7,555 bases of DNA from CAZOKO01 sp964580455 (GCA_964580455.1 CAZOKO010000114.1:1-7555), one strand, 5' to 3'. Counted from the stretch's first letter, positions 1-6,634 are shown. The notes: generated from the letters alone by a model not told the origin. Made by a program: numbers and translations.

Positions 1-35
1 TGTTTAACTGATGACTATAAACTTGCGATATTTAA

Positions 36-188
36 TCAAACAAATATTACCAATATAATAGCCCAGGAAGTAAATAATCCTAAGAGTGCAAATATTGCTT
101 GTTTTAAAGTTGATCGTTTCACTCTGTATCTTCCTCTATCTGGTTTGCTCCTATGCGATAATTTGTATTGACTGGGTTGAATTATCAT
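36..188 (-). CDS. Small basic single-span membrane protein, translationally coupled to the FliL-like gene
   Basis: I do not recognise a family for this 50-residue protein. Its first 30 residues are strongly basic and polar (many Lys and Arg, no acidic residue except one Asp). Residues 31-50 form one uninterrupted hydrophobic segment (AIFALLGLFT then SWAIILVIFV) that ends the protein, so it looks like a tail-anchored inner-membrane protein with a cytoplasmic N-terminus. The ATG at 186-188 overlaps the stop of the upstream gene as TGATG. That arrangement is typical of translational coupling and is the main reason to believe the gene and to choose this start over the in-frame ATG at 230, which lies inside the upstream coding region. 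No separate Shine-Dalgarno sequence is visible. If real, it is probably made together with the FliL-like protein and could pair with that protein's acidic tail, which is inference. A chance open frame with a hydrophobic end is the alternative. Confidence 0.5.
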   Translation of the reverse strand: MIIQPSQYKLSHRSKPDRGRYRVKRSTLKQAIFALLGLFTSWAIILVIFV

Positions 189-1630
189 CAAAGAATTACG
201 AGTTCCGTAAAATAAGTATTTTTTATGCAATTCTCTGATAAATACTTGTTAATATTACTGGTAATTTCCTTCCTTAATATCTCTTTGCCATGTGAGCTTT
301 TAACTTCTTTTGGGGATTTGCTAAGAACAAGATTAATAATCTCTTTCCTGAGTTCAGATACCTTTTTGTCTATATCTTTTTTAAAACCTTTATTTATCAA
401 CTCAATAGTAACAGTCACTTTGACAAATTTTGTCTTTCCGGACTTTACAGCTAACGGCAAGAAAAATTTCATGTCATACACATGCCCAGATGCCTCTTCC
501 AAAGACATCACTTTCCCATCACTACTAGAGCGAAAGTTAGACACTACAGAAAAACCAATTAACCCTAAAATCAGTACGGTAATACCCATTCCTGAGATGA
601 CCCATTTTTTATCGAACCGTTTGTTGAATTTATTCAGGAACTCATTTTTCCACGTAACCCACTCTTCATCTGTGATATTTTTTTCATCCTCTCCAGTAAG
701 CTCTTCCGATGAAACTAAACCTGTCTCCCCTTTTTCCCCATCAGCAACAGCCTCTTCCCCTTCTTTTGGTGTATCTTCCTCTACTTCTCCTTTTGCAGCT
801 TCAGCTTTCGTTTCCTCAACTTCTACTCTCATCTCTTTTTCAGTTGGTTCTTTCTCCTCTTCACCTTCCTCTGCAACAACTTCTTTCTCTTCCGATTCAC
901 CCTGATCTGCGGTTTTTTCCTCTGCTGATTCTTCTAACTTTGCTGTCTCTTCTGCTTTTTCCTCTTTAACCTCACCTTCTGCTTCCTTTTCTGAAACGGC
1001 ACTTTCAACTTTCGTTTCCTCAACTCCTTTTATGGTCTTCTCCTTCGCCGATTCTTTCTCCTCGCCACCTTCCTCTGCAACAACTTCTTTCTCTTCAGTT
1101 TTCCCTTGATCCACAGTTTTATTCTCAGTCAATTCTTCTGACTCCAGTTTCTCCTCAATAATTTCTTTTCCCGGTTCCCCCATTTGCTGTTCTTTATCCT
1201 TTACCTTTGCCTCACCCAAATCCGCTTCAACCCGCACCTCTTCTGAAGACATCTCATCCTTAACTTTATCTTCGTCAGGCAATTCCTGCCCTTCTGCTTT
1301 CTTTACATCAATCTCTTCTTTTTCTTCCGCCAGCAACTCATTCCCCTCTTTGTTTTCCCCTTCAACAACTTTTTCTGCTTCAGGTCCATCCGACGCAGCC
1401 ACTTTTTCTTCCACCTCTTCCTTCACTTTCTCGTCATTAGATGAATCCGCAGAGCTGGCATCTATTTCACTTTCTTCAACCATCTCATCGCCTTTGATTT
1501 CCGCAACTTCTTTTACTTCCCCATCAATCTCCTGAACATCCTGCACCTTATCCTGACTGGGATTGCCATCGACTACATCAACACCATCCACAGAATCAGC
1601 ATTGGATTTGTTCTTAATTTCTTCAGCCAT
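188..1630 (-). CDS. FliL-like membrane protein with a very long acidic low-complexity N-terminal region
   Basis: The 480-residue product has three parts. Residues 1 to about 325 are dominated by Glu, Lys, Val, Ala, Ser and Asp and have almost no aromatic residues, so they are predicted disordered and strongly acidic. Residues about 343-364 form one transmembrane helix preceded by KK, suggesting N-terminus in the cytoplasm. Residues about 365-480 resemble the FliL family: a KFFLPLAV segment, a VKVTVTIEL strand, an HGKEILRKEITSNIN helix and a final NTYFTELVIL strand matching the usual FliL ending (iN..l......vyft.fv). FliL normally has about 150-180 residues, sits at the flagellar basal body and supports stator function. 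No flagellar or chemotaxis operon genes are adjacent apart from a lone response regulator, so the flagellar role is unproven and a broader FliL-like role is possible. ATG at 1628-1630 is preceded by GGGAG with a rather long 13-nt gap. A 50-residue membrane protein is coupled at its stop. Confidence 0.8.
   Translation of the reverse strand: MAEEIKNKSNADSVDGVDVVDGNPSQDKVQDVQEIDGEVKEVAEIKGDEMVEESEIDASSADSSNDEKVKEEVEEKVAASDGPEAEKVVEGENKEGNELLAEEKEEIDVKKAEGQELPDEDKVKDEMSSEEVRVEADLGEAKVKDKEQQMGEPGKEIIEEKLESEELTENKTVDQGKTEEKEVVAEEGGEEKESAKEKTIKGVEETKVESAVSEKEAEGEVKEEKAEETAKLEESAEEKTADQGESEEKEVVAEEGEEEKEPTEKEMRVEVEETKAEAAKGEVEEDTPKEGEEAVADGEKGETGLVSSEELTGEDEKNITDEEWVTWKNEFLNKFNKRFDKKWVISGMGITVLILGLIGFSVVSNFRSSSDGKVMSLEEASGHVYDMKFFLPLAVKSGKTKFVKVTVTIELINKGFKKDIDKKVSELRKEIINLVLSKSPKEVKSSHGKEILRKEITSNINKYLSENCIKNTYFTELVIL
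794..1117 (-). repeat. Internal duplication in the acidic region, two copies 204 bp apart
   Basis: Two segments of the FliL-like protein align without gaps: residues 172-211 (998-1117) and 240-279 (794-913). Both read T-x-DQG-x-x-EEKEVVAEEG, then EEKE, then VEETK-x-E-x-A. The offset is 68 residues, or 204 bp, and stretches of DNA are identical too (for example the block starting near 866 recurs near 1070), so this is a recent or maintained tandem duplication and not merely shared composition. Weaker Glu/Lys-rich similarity continues outside these blocks. Confidence 0.8.
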
Positions 1631-1704
1631 AATATTAATTTCTCCCTATCCAGTAAAATTATCTTCCCTTGTGCTTCACTCCCACCAAATAAAGGTAAAG
1701 CTGT

Positions 1705-1710
1705 ATTATA
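1705..1710 (-). promoter_or_regulatory. Possible -10 element upstream of the FliL-like gene
   Basis: The minus strand reads TATAAT here, about 75 bp upstream of the ATG of the FliL-like gene, within the 223-bp gap that separates it from the response-regulator gene. No convincing -35 hexamer lies 16-18 bp further upstream, so this is only a candidate. No intrinsic terminator is visible in the gap, so read-through from the galT/response-regulator unit is the alternative. Confidence 0.25.
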
Positions 1711-1853
1711 TATCGGAAATTATGTGTGGATTAATTAGGGAATTTTAATTTTTGGTTGGCAATATAGAAATCAGGGCGCAGATTAATGCAGGTAAAAACC
1801 CTTAACTTCGACGATTTGAGAGATGAAAAAAGGAAGGAAATACTATATGATGA

Positions 1854-2207
1854 TTAAACCGCTAAAATATTTTTGACAGTGGAGAGGAGCTCCTCTAAAT
1901 CTGCTGATTTAATGATATAAGCATCTGAAGCCCAAGTCTGAAAGTCATGTTTATATTCCTCATATGCGGTGCAGAGGATTATAGGAATATCTTTAGATTT
2001 CTCCCTGATAATATTCATGGTTTCCACACCATCGAGTCCTGGCAATCGAATGTCTAAAATAATCAGATCAAGTTGATGAAGACCAAACTTTTCTATAGCC
2101 TCTCTACCATTAGACGCTTGAATAACCTCATAACCTAAATCCTGCAACTCTTCCTTATAAAGTAATCTGATATTCTCCTCATCTTCAACTACTAAGATTG
2201 TGCTCAT
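1854..2207 (-). CDS. Single-domain CheY/Spo0F-like response regulator
   Basis: The 117-residue protein is one complete receiver domain with no output domain. It starts ILVVEDEENIR, giving the acidic pocket E8-D9-E10. The phosphoacceptor is D52 in LIILDIRLPGLDG, the switch threonine is T80 in ILCTAYEEY, and the conserved lysine is K100 in YIIKSADLEEL, as in canonical receivers. It is therefore expected to be phosphorylated by a histidine kinase and to act by protein contact and not by binding DNA. No kinase is encoded nearby, so its partner is unknown. The gene lies 54 bp downstream of the galT-like gene on the same strand and is probably in its transcript. The ATG follows a purine-rich leader (AGGTAAGGTGA). 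Roles in sporulation-like phosphorelays, chemotaxis or c-di-GMP signalling cannot be told apart from sequence. Confidence 0.92.
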   Translation of the reverse strand: MSTILVVEDEENIRLLYKEELQDLGYEVIQASNGREAIEKFGLHQLDLIILDIRLPGLDGVETMNIIREKSKDIPIILCTAYEEYKHDFQTWASDAYIIKSADLEELLSTVKNILAV

Positions 2208-2261
2208 TCACCTTACCTATCTTCAAATTCGGTACTTTTTCCCTTCATATTAAAAATACTA

Positions 2262-3275
2262 TCATTCCCCAGAAAGGGCAGGTAAAGCTTCTCGTAAAAA
2301 CTTTGCAGCATCTTCCGGTGCAGTAGGATTGATATAGAAACCTGATCCCCACTCAAAACCCGCAACCCGGGTCAACCTTGGAATAATCTCAAAATGCCAG
2401 TGATAATAATCATTAATCTTTTCATTAGCAGGTGAGGTATGTAACATAAAATTATATGGGGGATCTCCCAGAACCACATCCAACCTTCTTAATACATCTG
2501 AAAAAATTCCTGCCAAAGAGGCATAGAGCAATTCTGAGGTCTCTTCAAAGGAGGAGTTATGTCGTTGGGGAAGAATCCATATCTCAAAAGGAAAGCGGGA
2601 AGCAAAAGGCGCTATAGCCAGAAATTCCTGATTTTCACTTATTATTCTGACAGCTTGTTCCTTTTCTTGCCTTACAATATCGCAAAAAATACATCGCTCT
2701 TTATAACTAAAATATTCCTTTGAACTATTGAGCTCTTCCATCAATCTCTTAGGTACCACGGGGAGTGCAATCAGCTGAGAATGAGGATGTGCCAGAGAAG
2801 CGCCTGCAGTTTCTCCCTGATTTCTGAAGATAAAAACATATCTGAATCGCTTATCTTTATATAACTCATTTATTCTACTCCTATAAGTTAGAAGAACTTT
2901 TTCAAAGTGTGAAGGAGAAATGGATGAAAGCGTCCCATTATGATCCGGGCATTCAATGATAACCTCATGAGCTCCCACACCATTCATTTTGTCATAGATA
3001 CCTTCACCTCTTCGATCAAGCTCACCCTCTATCCTCAGTGCTGGAAATTTATTAGGAACTACCCTTAAACTCCATCCCGTAGTATTGGGTTGAGAACCCT
3101 GGGGACGATAAGCAAATACCTCCGGTGGTGTCTTATCTTCATTACCAGGACAAAGTGGACAAAACCCTCCAGTTTGTTTCTTTTCTGAAGCACTAAAGCT
3201 CGAAGGTCTTTTTCCCCTTTCAGTCGAGATAATTACCCATCTTCCTATAACAGGGTCTTTCCTTAATTCAGGCAA
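2262..3275 (-). CDS. galT: Galactose-1-phosphate uridylyltransferase (GalT/HIT superfamily)
   Basis: This 337-residue protein is close to the usual GalT length (E. coli 348). It has both halves of the GalT fold: N-terminal LRKDPVIGRWVII, zinc ligands C39/C42 (FCPLCPG), H112 (PDHNGT) and H163, and the catalytic H165 in HPHSQ, with Q167 following. The second half carries CIFCDI (C195, C198), H279, and H292/H294 in YHWHFEI, which correspond to the second metal site of E. coli GalT. The known family reaction transfers UMP between UDP-glucose and galactose-1-phosphate in the Leloir pathway through a uridylyl-histidine intermediate. No galK, galE or other sugar gene is present here, so a related nucleotidyl or phosphorylase activity on other hexose phosphates remains possible. 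The start is TTG (3273-3275), not ATG; it is supported by AAGGAG six bases upstream and by the conserved N-terminus, and the next in-frame ATG (residue 97) is far too late. Confidence 0.93.
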   Translation of the reverse strand: MPELRKDPVIGRWVIISTERGKRPSSFSASEKKQTGGFCPLCPGNEDKTPPEVFAYRPQGSQPNTTGWSLRVVPNKFPALRIEGELDRRGEGIYDKMNGVGAHEVIIECPDHNGTLSSISPSHFEKVLLTYRSRINELYKDKRFRYVFIFRNQGETAGASLAHPHSQLIALPVVPKRLMEELNSSKEYFSYKERCIFCDIVRQEKEQAVRIISENQEFLAIAPFASRFPFEIWILPQRHNSSFEETSELLYASLAGIFSDVLRRLDVVLGDPPYNFMLHTSPANEKINDYYHWHFEIIPRLTRVAGFEWGSGFYINPTAPEDAAKFLREALPALSGE

Positions 3276-3441
3276 TTTTTACTCCTTATCGCTTTAAACC
3301 TATTTACCAACTGTTTTTATTTATTAAGGTATACAGAATAGGAAAAACCTATCTTTAAATAACTTGAGGATAAATGAAAATAACAACTGAATCTGCGGTA
3401 GGCTTCTGTCGCGGTTCTTCTATAATCCGGGGTTTTTTGTA

Positions 3442-3505
3442 TTTTCTTAAGGTCACTGCTGGCAAAGAAATTAGCAGGAATTACTATAACAGACCTTTAA
3501 GAAAA
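3442..3505. repeat. 64-bp imperfect palindrome between dksA and galT
   Basis: The outer arms are TTTTCTTAAGGTC (3442-3454) and GACCTTTAAGAAAA (3492-3505), complementary over 13 pairs with a single bulged base. A nested inner stem pairs CTGCT (3456-3460) with AGCAG (3473-3477). On transcription from either strand it would fold into a long two-tier hairpin. Neither arm is followed by a U-run, so it is not a standard intrinsic terminator. It could attenuate or stabilise the dksA mRNA end, or be a degenerate palindromic repeat element. No flanking target-site duplication is obvious. Confidence 0.6.
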
Positions 3506-3509
3506 ATTT

Positions 3510-3872
3510 CTAATGACTTCCTATTTTCTCTTTTTCTTCTTCTTCAGTTTTACAATCGATACAAAGAGTTGTTACAGGTCTCGCCTGCAGCCTTTCCTCA
3601 GATATCTCCTCTCCACACACCTCGCAAATTCCAAACGTGCCTTTCTCAATCCTGTCCAAGGCTTCTTCGATCTTGAGAATAAGTTTTCTTTCTCTATCTC
3701 TTATCCTCAACAGGAAATTCCTATCTGATTCTAAAGAAGCTCGATCTGTTGGGTCAGGAAAGGTCTCTTCTTCATCACTCATATCTCCAACTGTTTTCCC
3801 AGCTTCAGCTAATAATTTCTCTAGCCTTTTAGTCAAAAGATCTTTAAAATATTTTATTCTATCCTTTTCCAT
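3510..3872 (-). CDS. dksA: DksA/TraR-family RNA polymerase-binding transcription factor
   Basis: The 120-residue protein matches DksA from the coiled coil onwards. Residues 40-46 read DPTDRAS, keeping the coiled-coil tip residues (D40, D43, A45, equivalent to E. coli D71, D74, A76) that reach into the RNA polymerase secondary channel. Residues about 50-77 continue the second helix (RDRERKLILKIEEALDRIE). The zinc finger is complete with C83, C86, C104 and C107 (CEVCG and LCIDCKT). It is about 30 residues shorter than E. coli DksA, lacking most of the N-terminal extension, as in many non-enterobacterial members. The known role is to work with ppGpp to repress stable-RNA promoters and activate biosynthetic ones. 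The retained Asp pair suggests true DksA activity and not a GreA-like or TraR-like role. Its own promoter lies about 55 bp upstream; the ribosome-binding site is only a weak GAG before ATG. Confidence 0.93.
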   Translation of the reverse strand: MEKDRIKYFKDLLTKRLEKLLAEAGKTVGDMSDEEETFPDPTDRASLESDRNFLLRIRDRERKLILKIEEALDRIEKGTFGICEVCGEEISEERLQARPVTTLCIDCKTEEEEKEKIGSH

Positions 3873-3926
3873 GGAATCATCTCGATGCGTTTAATCAAAG
3901 CAATCAACCTAATACATTTGTACTAT

Positions 3927-3954
3927 ATTGTATAATAATATGAGCAATTGTAAA
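3927..3954 (-). promoter_or_regulatory. Sigma70-type promoter of dksA
   Basis: On the minus strand TTTACA (3949-3954) and TACAAT (3927-3932) are separated by 16 bp; each hexamer differs from consensus at one position. Transcription would start near 3920, leaving a leader of just under 50 nt before the dksA ATG. It lies in the 99-bp gap after moaC, so dksA need not depend on moaC transcription. Confidence 0.5.
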
Positions 3955-3971
3955 GCAAAATCTTAGTAGTT

Positions 3972-4445
3972 TTAAATCTGGTATGTCCCGCTTTTCCCAC
4001 CACTTTTTTTTATCAATTTTACCTGAGAAATCACCATTCCCCTATCCACCGCTTTGCACATATCATAGATGGCAAGTGCTGCCGCACTGACAGCAACCAG
4101 TGCCTCCATCTCCACTCCCGTTCTACCTCTCACTTTTACTTTGGATTTAATTTCAATGATACTCTCCTCTTCACGCGGTTGAAAAAGTACTTCAACATTA
4201 GTAATCTCAAGCGGATGACACATGGGAATGAGCTCGCTCGTCTTTTTCGCTGCCATGATTCCTGCTATTTTTGCAACCTCCAGAACATCCCCTTTTGTAA
4301 TCTCCCTATCCATGATCATCCGAAAAGTACCGGGCTTCATAGAAATTACCCCAGAGGCAACAGCTTCTCTCAATGTGACTTCTTTCCCACTCACATCCAC
4401 CATCCGGGATCTGCCTGCTTTATCAAAATGAGTTAATCTACTCAT
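3972..4445 (-). CDS. moaC: Cyclic pyranopterin monophosphate synthase MoaC
   Basis: The 157-residue protein is full length for MoaC (E. coli 161). All residues assigned to the E. coli active site occur at the same numbers: K51, H77 in MCHPLEIT, E112 and E114 in GVEMEALVAV, and D128 and K131 in YDMCKAVDR. The C-terminal GGKSG motif is also present. MoaC acts with MoaA in the first stage of molybdenum cofactor biosynthesis, converting the 3',8-cyclo-dihydro-GTP made by MoaA into cyclic pyranopterin monophosphate in the cytoplasm; the family works as a hexamer. The organism therefore probably uses molybdo- or tungstoenzymes. No moaA, moaE, mog or moe gene is adjacent, so the pathway is scattered in this genome. 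ATG at 4443-4445 follows GGAAG with a 7-nt spacer. Confidence 0.96.
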   Translation of the reverse strand: MSRLTHFDKAGRSRMVDVSGKEVTLREAVASGVISMKPGTFRMIMDREITKGDVLEVAKIAGIMAAKKTSELIPMCHPLEITNVEVLFQPREEESIIEIKSKVKVRGRTGVEMEALVAVSAAALAIYDMCKAVDRGMVISQVKLIKKSGGKSGTYQI

Positions 4446-4513
4446 ATCAAATCTTCCATAAATACTTTACATTAAATACCCTACATCTAAAGCCGATGTT
4501 CAGTAACTTATAG

Positions 4514-4543
4514 AGTTTAATTCCAAAAATGCATTTTAGTCAA
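4514..4543 (-). promoter_or_regulatory. Candidate moaC promoter
   Basis: On the minus strand TTGACT (4538-4543) and TAAACT (4514-4519) are 18 bp apart, about 70 bp upstream of the moaC start. The -35 differs from consensus at one position and the -10 at two. It sits in the 241-bp divergent region shared with comM. Confidence 0.35.
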
Positions 4544-4627
4544 GGTAAAAACAAACAAAAACCAGAATTATTTTCTCTCATAAACACAAAACGAATAAAA
4601 AATGCTTGCCCAAACAACACTTTATTT

Positions 4628-4658
4628 GCTAGGTATAATAGATAGCGATATTATTAGC
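4628..4658 (+). promoter_or_regulatory. Candidate comM -10 element within an imperfect palindrome
   Basis: A perfect TATAAT (4634-4639) lies about 48 bp upstream of the comM ATG; a good -35 at 16-18 bp is not visible (the nearest TTGCCC is 22 bp away). The box is embedded in an interrupted palindrome: GCTA, a 3-nt bulge, ATAATA (4635-4640), an 8-nt centre, TATTAT (4649-4654), TAGC (4655-4658). An operator covering the -10 and transcription start is a possible reading, since a weak -35 often accompanies activator or repressor control. Confidence 0.35.
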
Positions 4659-4686
4659 AAAGATCAACCAACCATCATTCAAATCC

Positions 4687-6216
4687 ATGATAGCAAAAGT
4701 ATTAAGCGGTGGTTTGCTCGGAATCGATGCATACCTGATAGAGGTGGAAGTGGACATCTCTTTGGGTTTGCCTGTTTTTTCTACAGTAGGGTTACCCGAC
4801 GGAGCTGTCAAGGAAAGCAAGGACCGGGTGAAATCAGCCATTAAAAATACTGGCTACGATTTCCCTTCCCAGAAAATAACGGTCAACCTTGCTCCAGCCG
4901 ATATTAAGAAAGAAGGTGCTGCCTTCGATTTGCCTATTGCATTAGGCATCCTTATAGCCTCAGACATTATCCTGGGAAACAGAATCAAAGACTATCTCAT
5001 CGTCGGGGAATTATCTTTAGATGGAAGAATTAAATCTATTCATGGGGGACTCCCTTTAGCAGTTGCTACCCGTGATTTGAACTTGAAAGGAATCATTGCC
5101 CCTAAAGATAATGCACTGGAGACTGCCGTAGTTAAAGGGATAGATGTACTGGCAGTTGAGCATCTTTCCCAGGTCGTTGATTTCCTGAACGGCAACCACG
5201 AAATCATCCCTACAAAGGTCGATATAGAAAGTATATTTAATAAACAATCAGCATATCCAGTAGATTTTAACGAAGTTAAGGGACAGGAATATGCTAAAAG
5301 AGCAATCGAAGTAGCAGCAGCAGGTGGACACAATCTTATAATGGTGGGTCCTCCCGGTGCCGGGAAAACTATGCTGGCAAAACGTATCCCCAGCATTCTC
5401 CCCAGCATGTCTTTCGAAGAAGCTATAGAGACAACCAAAATCCACAGCGTGATGGGGCTTCTGGAAGCCAATCAAGCACTTGTTACTTACAAACCCTTCC
5501 GCACTCCTCATCATACCATCTCAGACGCGGGATTAATCGGTGGAGGAACTATTCCTAAACCGGGAGAAGTAAGTCTTTCCCACAATGGTGTTCTCTTTTT
5601 AGACGAACTGGCTGAGTTTAAAAAAAATGCTTTGGAAGTTATGCGCCAGCCCCTGGAGGATGGTAAAGTTACTATCTCACGGGCAGTAACATCTTTAACC
5701 TATCCCGCCCGATTCATGCTGGTTGCTGCCACTAATCCCTGTCCATGTGGCTTTTATTCTGATCCTCATCAGGAATGCACCTGTACTATTCCTCAAATTC
5801 AGAGGTATAAGGCCAAGATGTCAGGCCCTCTTCTCGACCGCATCGATATCCATGTAGAAGTTCCTCCTGTTCGTTTTCAGGACATTAGCACAGAAAGTCC
5901 AGGTGATCCCTCAAGCGAGATTAAAAAGAGGGTAGAAACAGCACGAACCATTCAACGGGAGAGGTTTCAAGGAAAGAAAATTTATTGCAATGCCCAGATG
6001 GCATCTCGCCACATTAAGAAATTCTGTCAGATTGATGAATCTTCCCAAATGCTTCTCAAACGTGCCATGGAAAAGCTGGGCTTAAGTGCCCGTGCTTACA
6101 CCCGTATTATCAAAGTATCCCGTACTATTGCAGATTTAGAAGGGGAAGAAAATATCCAATCTCACCACATTTCAGAAGCCATCCAATATCGTAGCCTGGA
6201 TAGAGCCCTCATTTAA
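4687..6216 (+). CDS. comM: YifB/ComM family Mg-chelatase-like AAA+ ATPase
   Basis: The 509-residue protein has the standard YifB/ComM layout and length. Residues 1 to about 165 form the LonC/S5-like N-terminal domain (LGIDAYLIEVEVDISLGLP, FSTVGLPDGAVKES, KEGAAFDLPIALGIL). The AAA+ core follows with Walker A GPPGAGKT (221-228), Walker B VLFLDEL (D306, E307), a four-cysteine insert C352/C354/C364/C366 (NPCPCG and CTC), and an arginine in LLDRIDIHVEVP (R385). The C-terminal Mg-chelatase domain ends with the LSARAYTRIIKVSRTIADLEG sensor-2 region near 466-486. ComM from Vibrio was shown to be a hexameric helicase that extends branch migration when natural transformation integrates DNA; the family is also common in bacteria not known to be competent. 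No competence or dprA gene is adjacent here. The start matches the family N-terminus, but no Shine-Dalgarno sequence precedes it, so initiation may be weak or use an unstructured A-rich leader. Confidence 0.96.
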   Translation: MIAKVLSGGLLGIDAYLIEVEVDISLGLPVFSTVGLPDGAVKESKDRVKSAIKNTGYDFPSQKITVNLAPADIKKEGAAFDLPIALGILIASDIILGNRIKDYLIVGELSLDGRIKSIHGGLPLAVATRDLNLKGIIAPKDNALETAVVKGIDVLAVEHLSQVVDFLNGNHEIIPTKVDIESIFNKQSAYPVDFNEVKGQEYAKRAIEVAAAGGHNLIMVGPPGAGKTMLAKRIPSILPSMSFEEAIETTKIHSVMGLLEANQALVTYKPFRTPHHTISDAGLIGGGTIPKPGEVSLSHNGVLFLDELAEFKKNALEVMRQPLEDGKVTISRAVTSLTYPARFMLVAATNPCPCGFYSDPHQECTCTIPQIQRYKAKMSGPLLDRIDIHVEVPPVRFQDISTESPGDPSSEIKKRVETARTIQRERFQGKKIYCNAQMASRHIKKFCQIDESSQMLLKRAMEKLGLSARAYTRIIKVSRTIADLEGEENIQSHHISEAIQYRSLDRALI

Positions 6217-6250
6217 AACAGATTGATTATAATTATAAAAATAGAAAGCC

Positions 6251-6481
6251 ATGAGCCACATCATCAAGATCTACTGTGCTCAATGCAGGACGCTTCTTTA
6301 TAAATACCAAAAAGAAGGCTCCGGACATTTAGTCAAATGTTACAAAGATAGAATTGTGAGGGATTTTACTAAAAGAGATCTAAGATGCCCACAGTGTGAA
6401 GGAACATTTGCCAGAGAAACAATGATCCACGGAAAACCCGCTCATAAAATTATTCAGGGGAAAGTTTTTGTCAAAAAGTAA
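6251..6481 (+). CDS. Small zinc-ribbon protein of unknown function
   Basis: The 76-residue protein has two Cys pairs, C9/C12 in YCAQCRTLLYKY and C46/C49 in LRCPQCEGTFAR, spaced as in a zinc ribbon, plus a lone C30. The second half is basic and ends with a conserved-looking KPAHKIIQGKVFVKK segment. I recognise the general type as a small conserved zinc-ribbon protein found in several bacterial and archaeal lineages, but I know of no assigned function. Charge and size fit a nucleic-acid or protein-binding adaptor, which is inference. It starts 34 bp after comM on the same strand with no terminator between, so it is probably co-transcribed. The ATG follows a weak purine stretch (AGAAAG). Confidence 0.85.
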   Translation: MSHIIKIYCAQCRTLLYKYQKEGSGHLVKCYKDRIVRDFTKRDLRCPQCEGTFARETMIHGKPAHKIIQGKVFVKK

Positions 6482-6634
6482 AAAGTCAATTCTTAAAAGA
6501 AAAAGGTAAAGTAGCTATGCACCTAATCACCTACCCATTTTACGGTCCGATACGGGTTACTCCTCTCTGTAAATTTTAAATCCGCTACAAACTGTGCACT
6601 TTTAATTCTTAACTGACATTCGATTTTATGAGGG
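6482..6634. other. Intergenic region before the toxin-antitoxin module
   Basis: I see no gene, RNA or strong terminator here. A short palindrome TTCTTAAAAGAA lies just after the zinc-ribbon gene and is followed by an A-rich run, not a T-run, so it is not a plus-strand terminator. Transcription from comM could therefore run into the module, in addition to the module's own promoter. Confidence 0.5.

Noticed and set aside
225..969. Plus-strand open frames rich in Ser, Leu, Pro and Phe opposite the FliL-like gene
   Set aside because: They are antisense shadows of Glu/Lys codons in the acidic region (TTC, CTT, TCT runs) and have no ribosome-binding sites or family features.
709..1420. Pyrimidine-rich plus strand that might suggest a triplex-forming tract or simple repeat
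   Set aside because: The bias follows directly from GAA/GAG/AAA codons of the acidic protein; no long uninterrupted mirror repeat was seen.
1786..1857. 23-codon plus-strand frame (MQVKTLNFDDL...) between the FliL-like gene and the response regulator
   Set aside because: Very short, no clear ribosome-binding site, and it runs into the end of the convergent response-regulator gene.
3442..3505. Palindrome as a rho-independent terminator of dksA
   Set aside because: Neither strand has a T-run directly after the second arm.
3374..3676. 100-residue plus-strand open frame between galT and dksA
   Set aside because: Its second half is antisense to dksA and its first half crosses the palindrome; no recognisable domain and no ribosome-binding site of note.
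5040..5514. Minus-strand open frames inside comM
   Set aside because: Shadows of a conserved, full-length AAA+ gene on the opposite strand.
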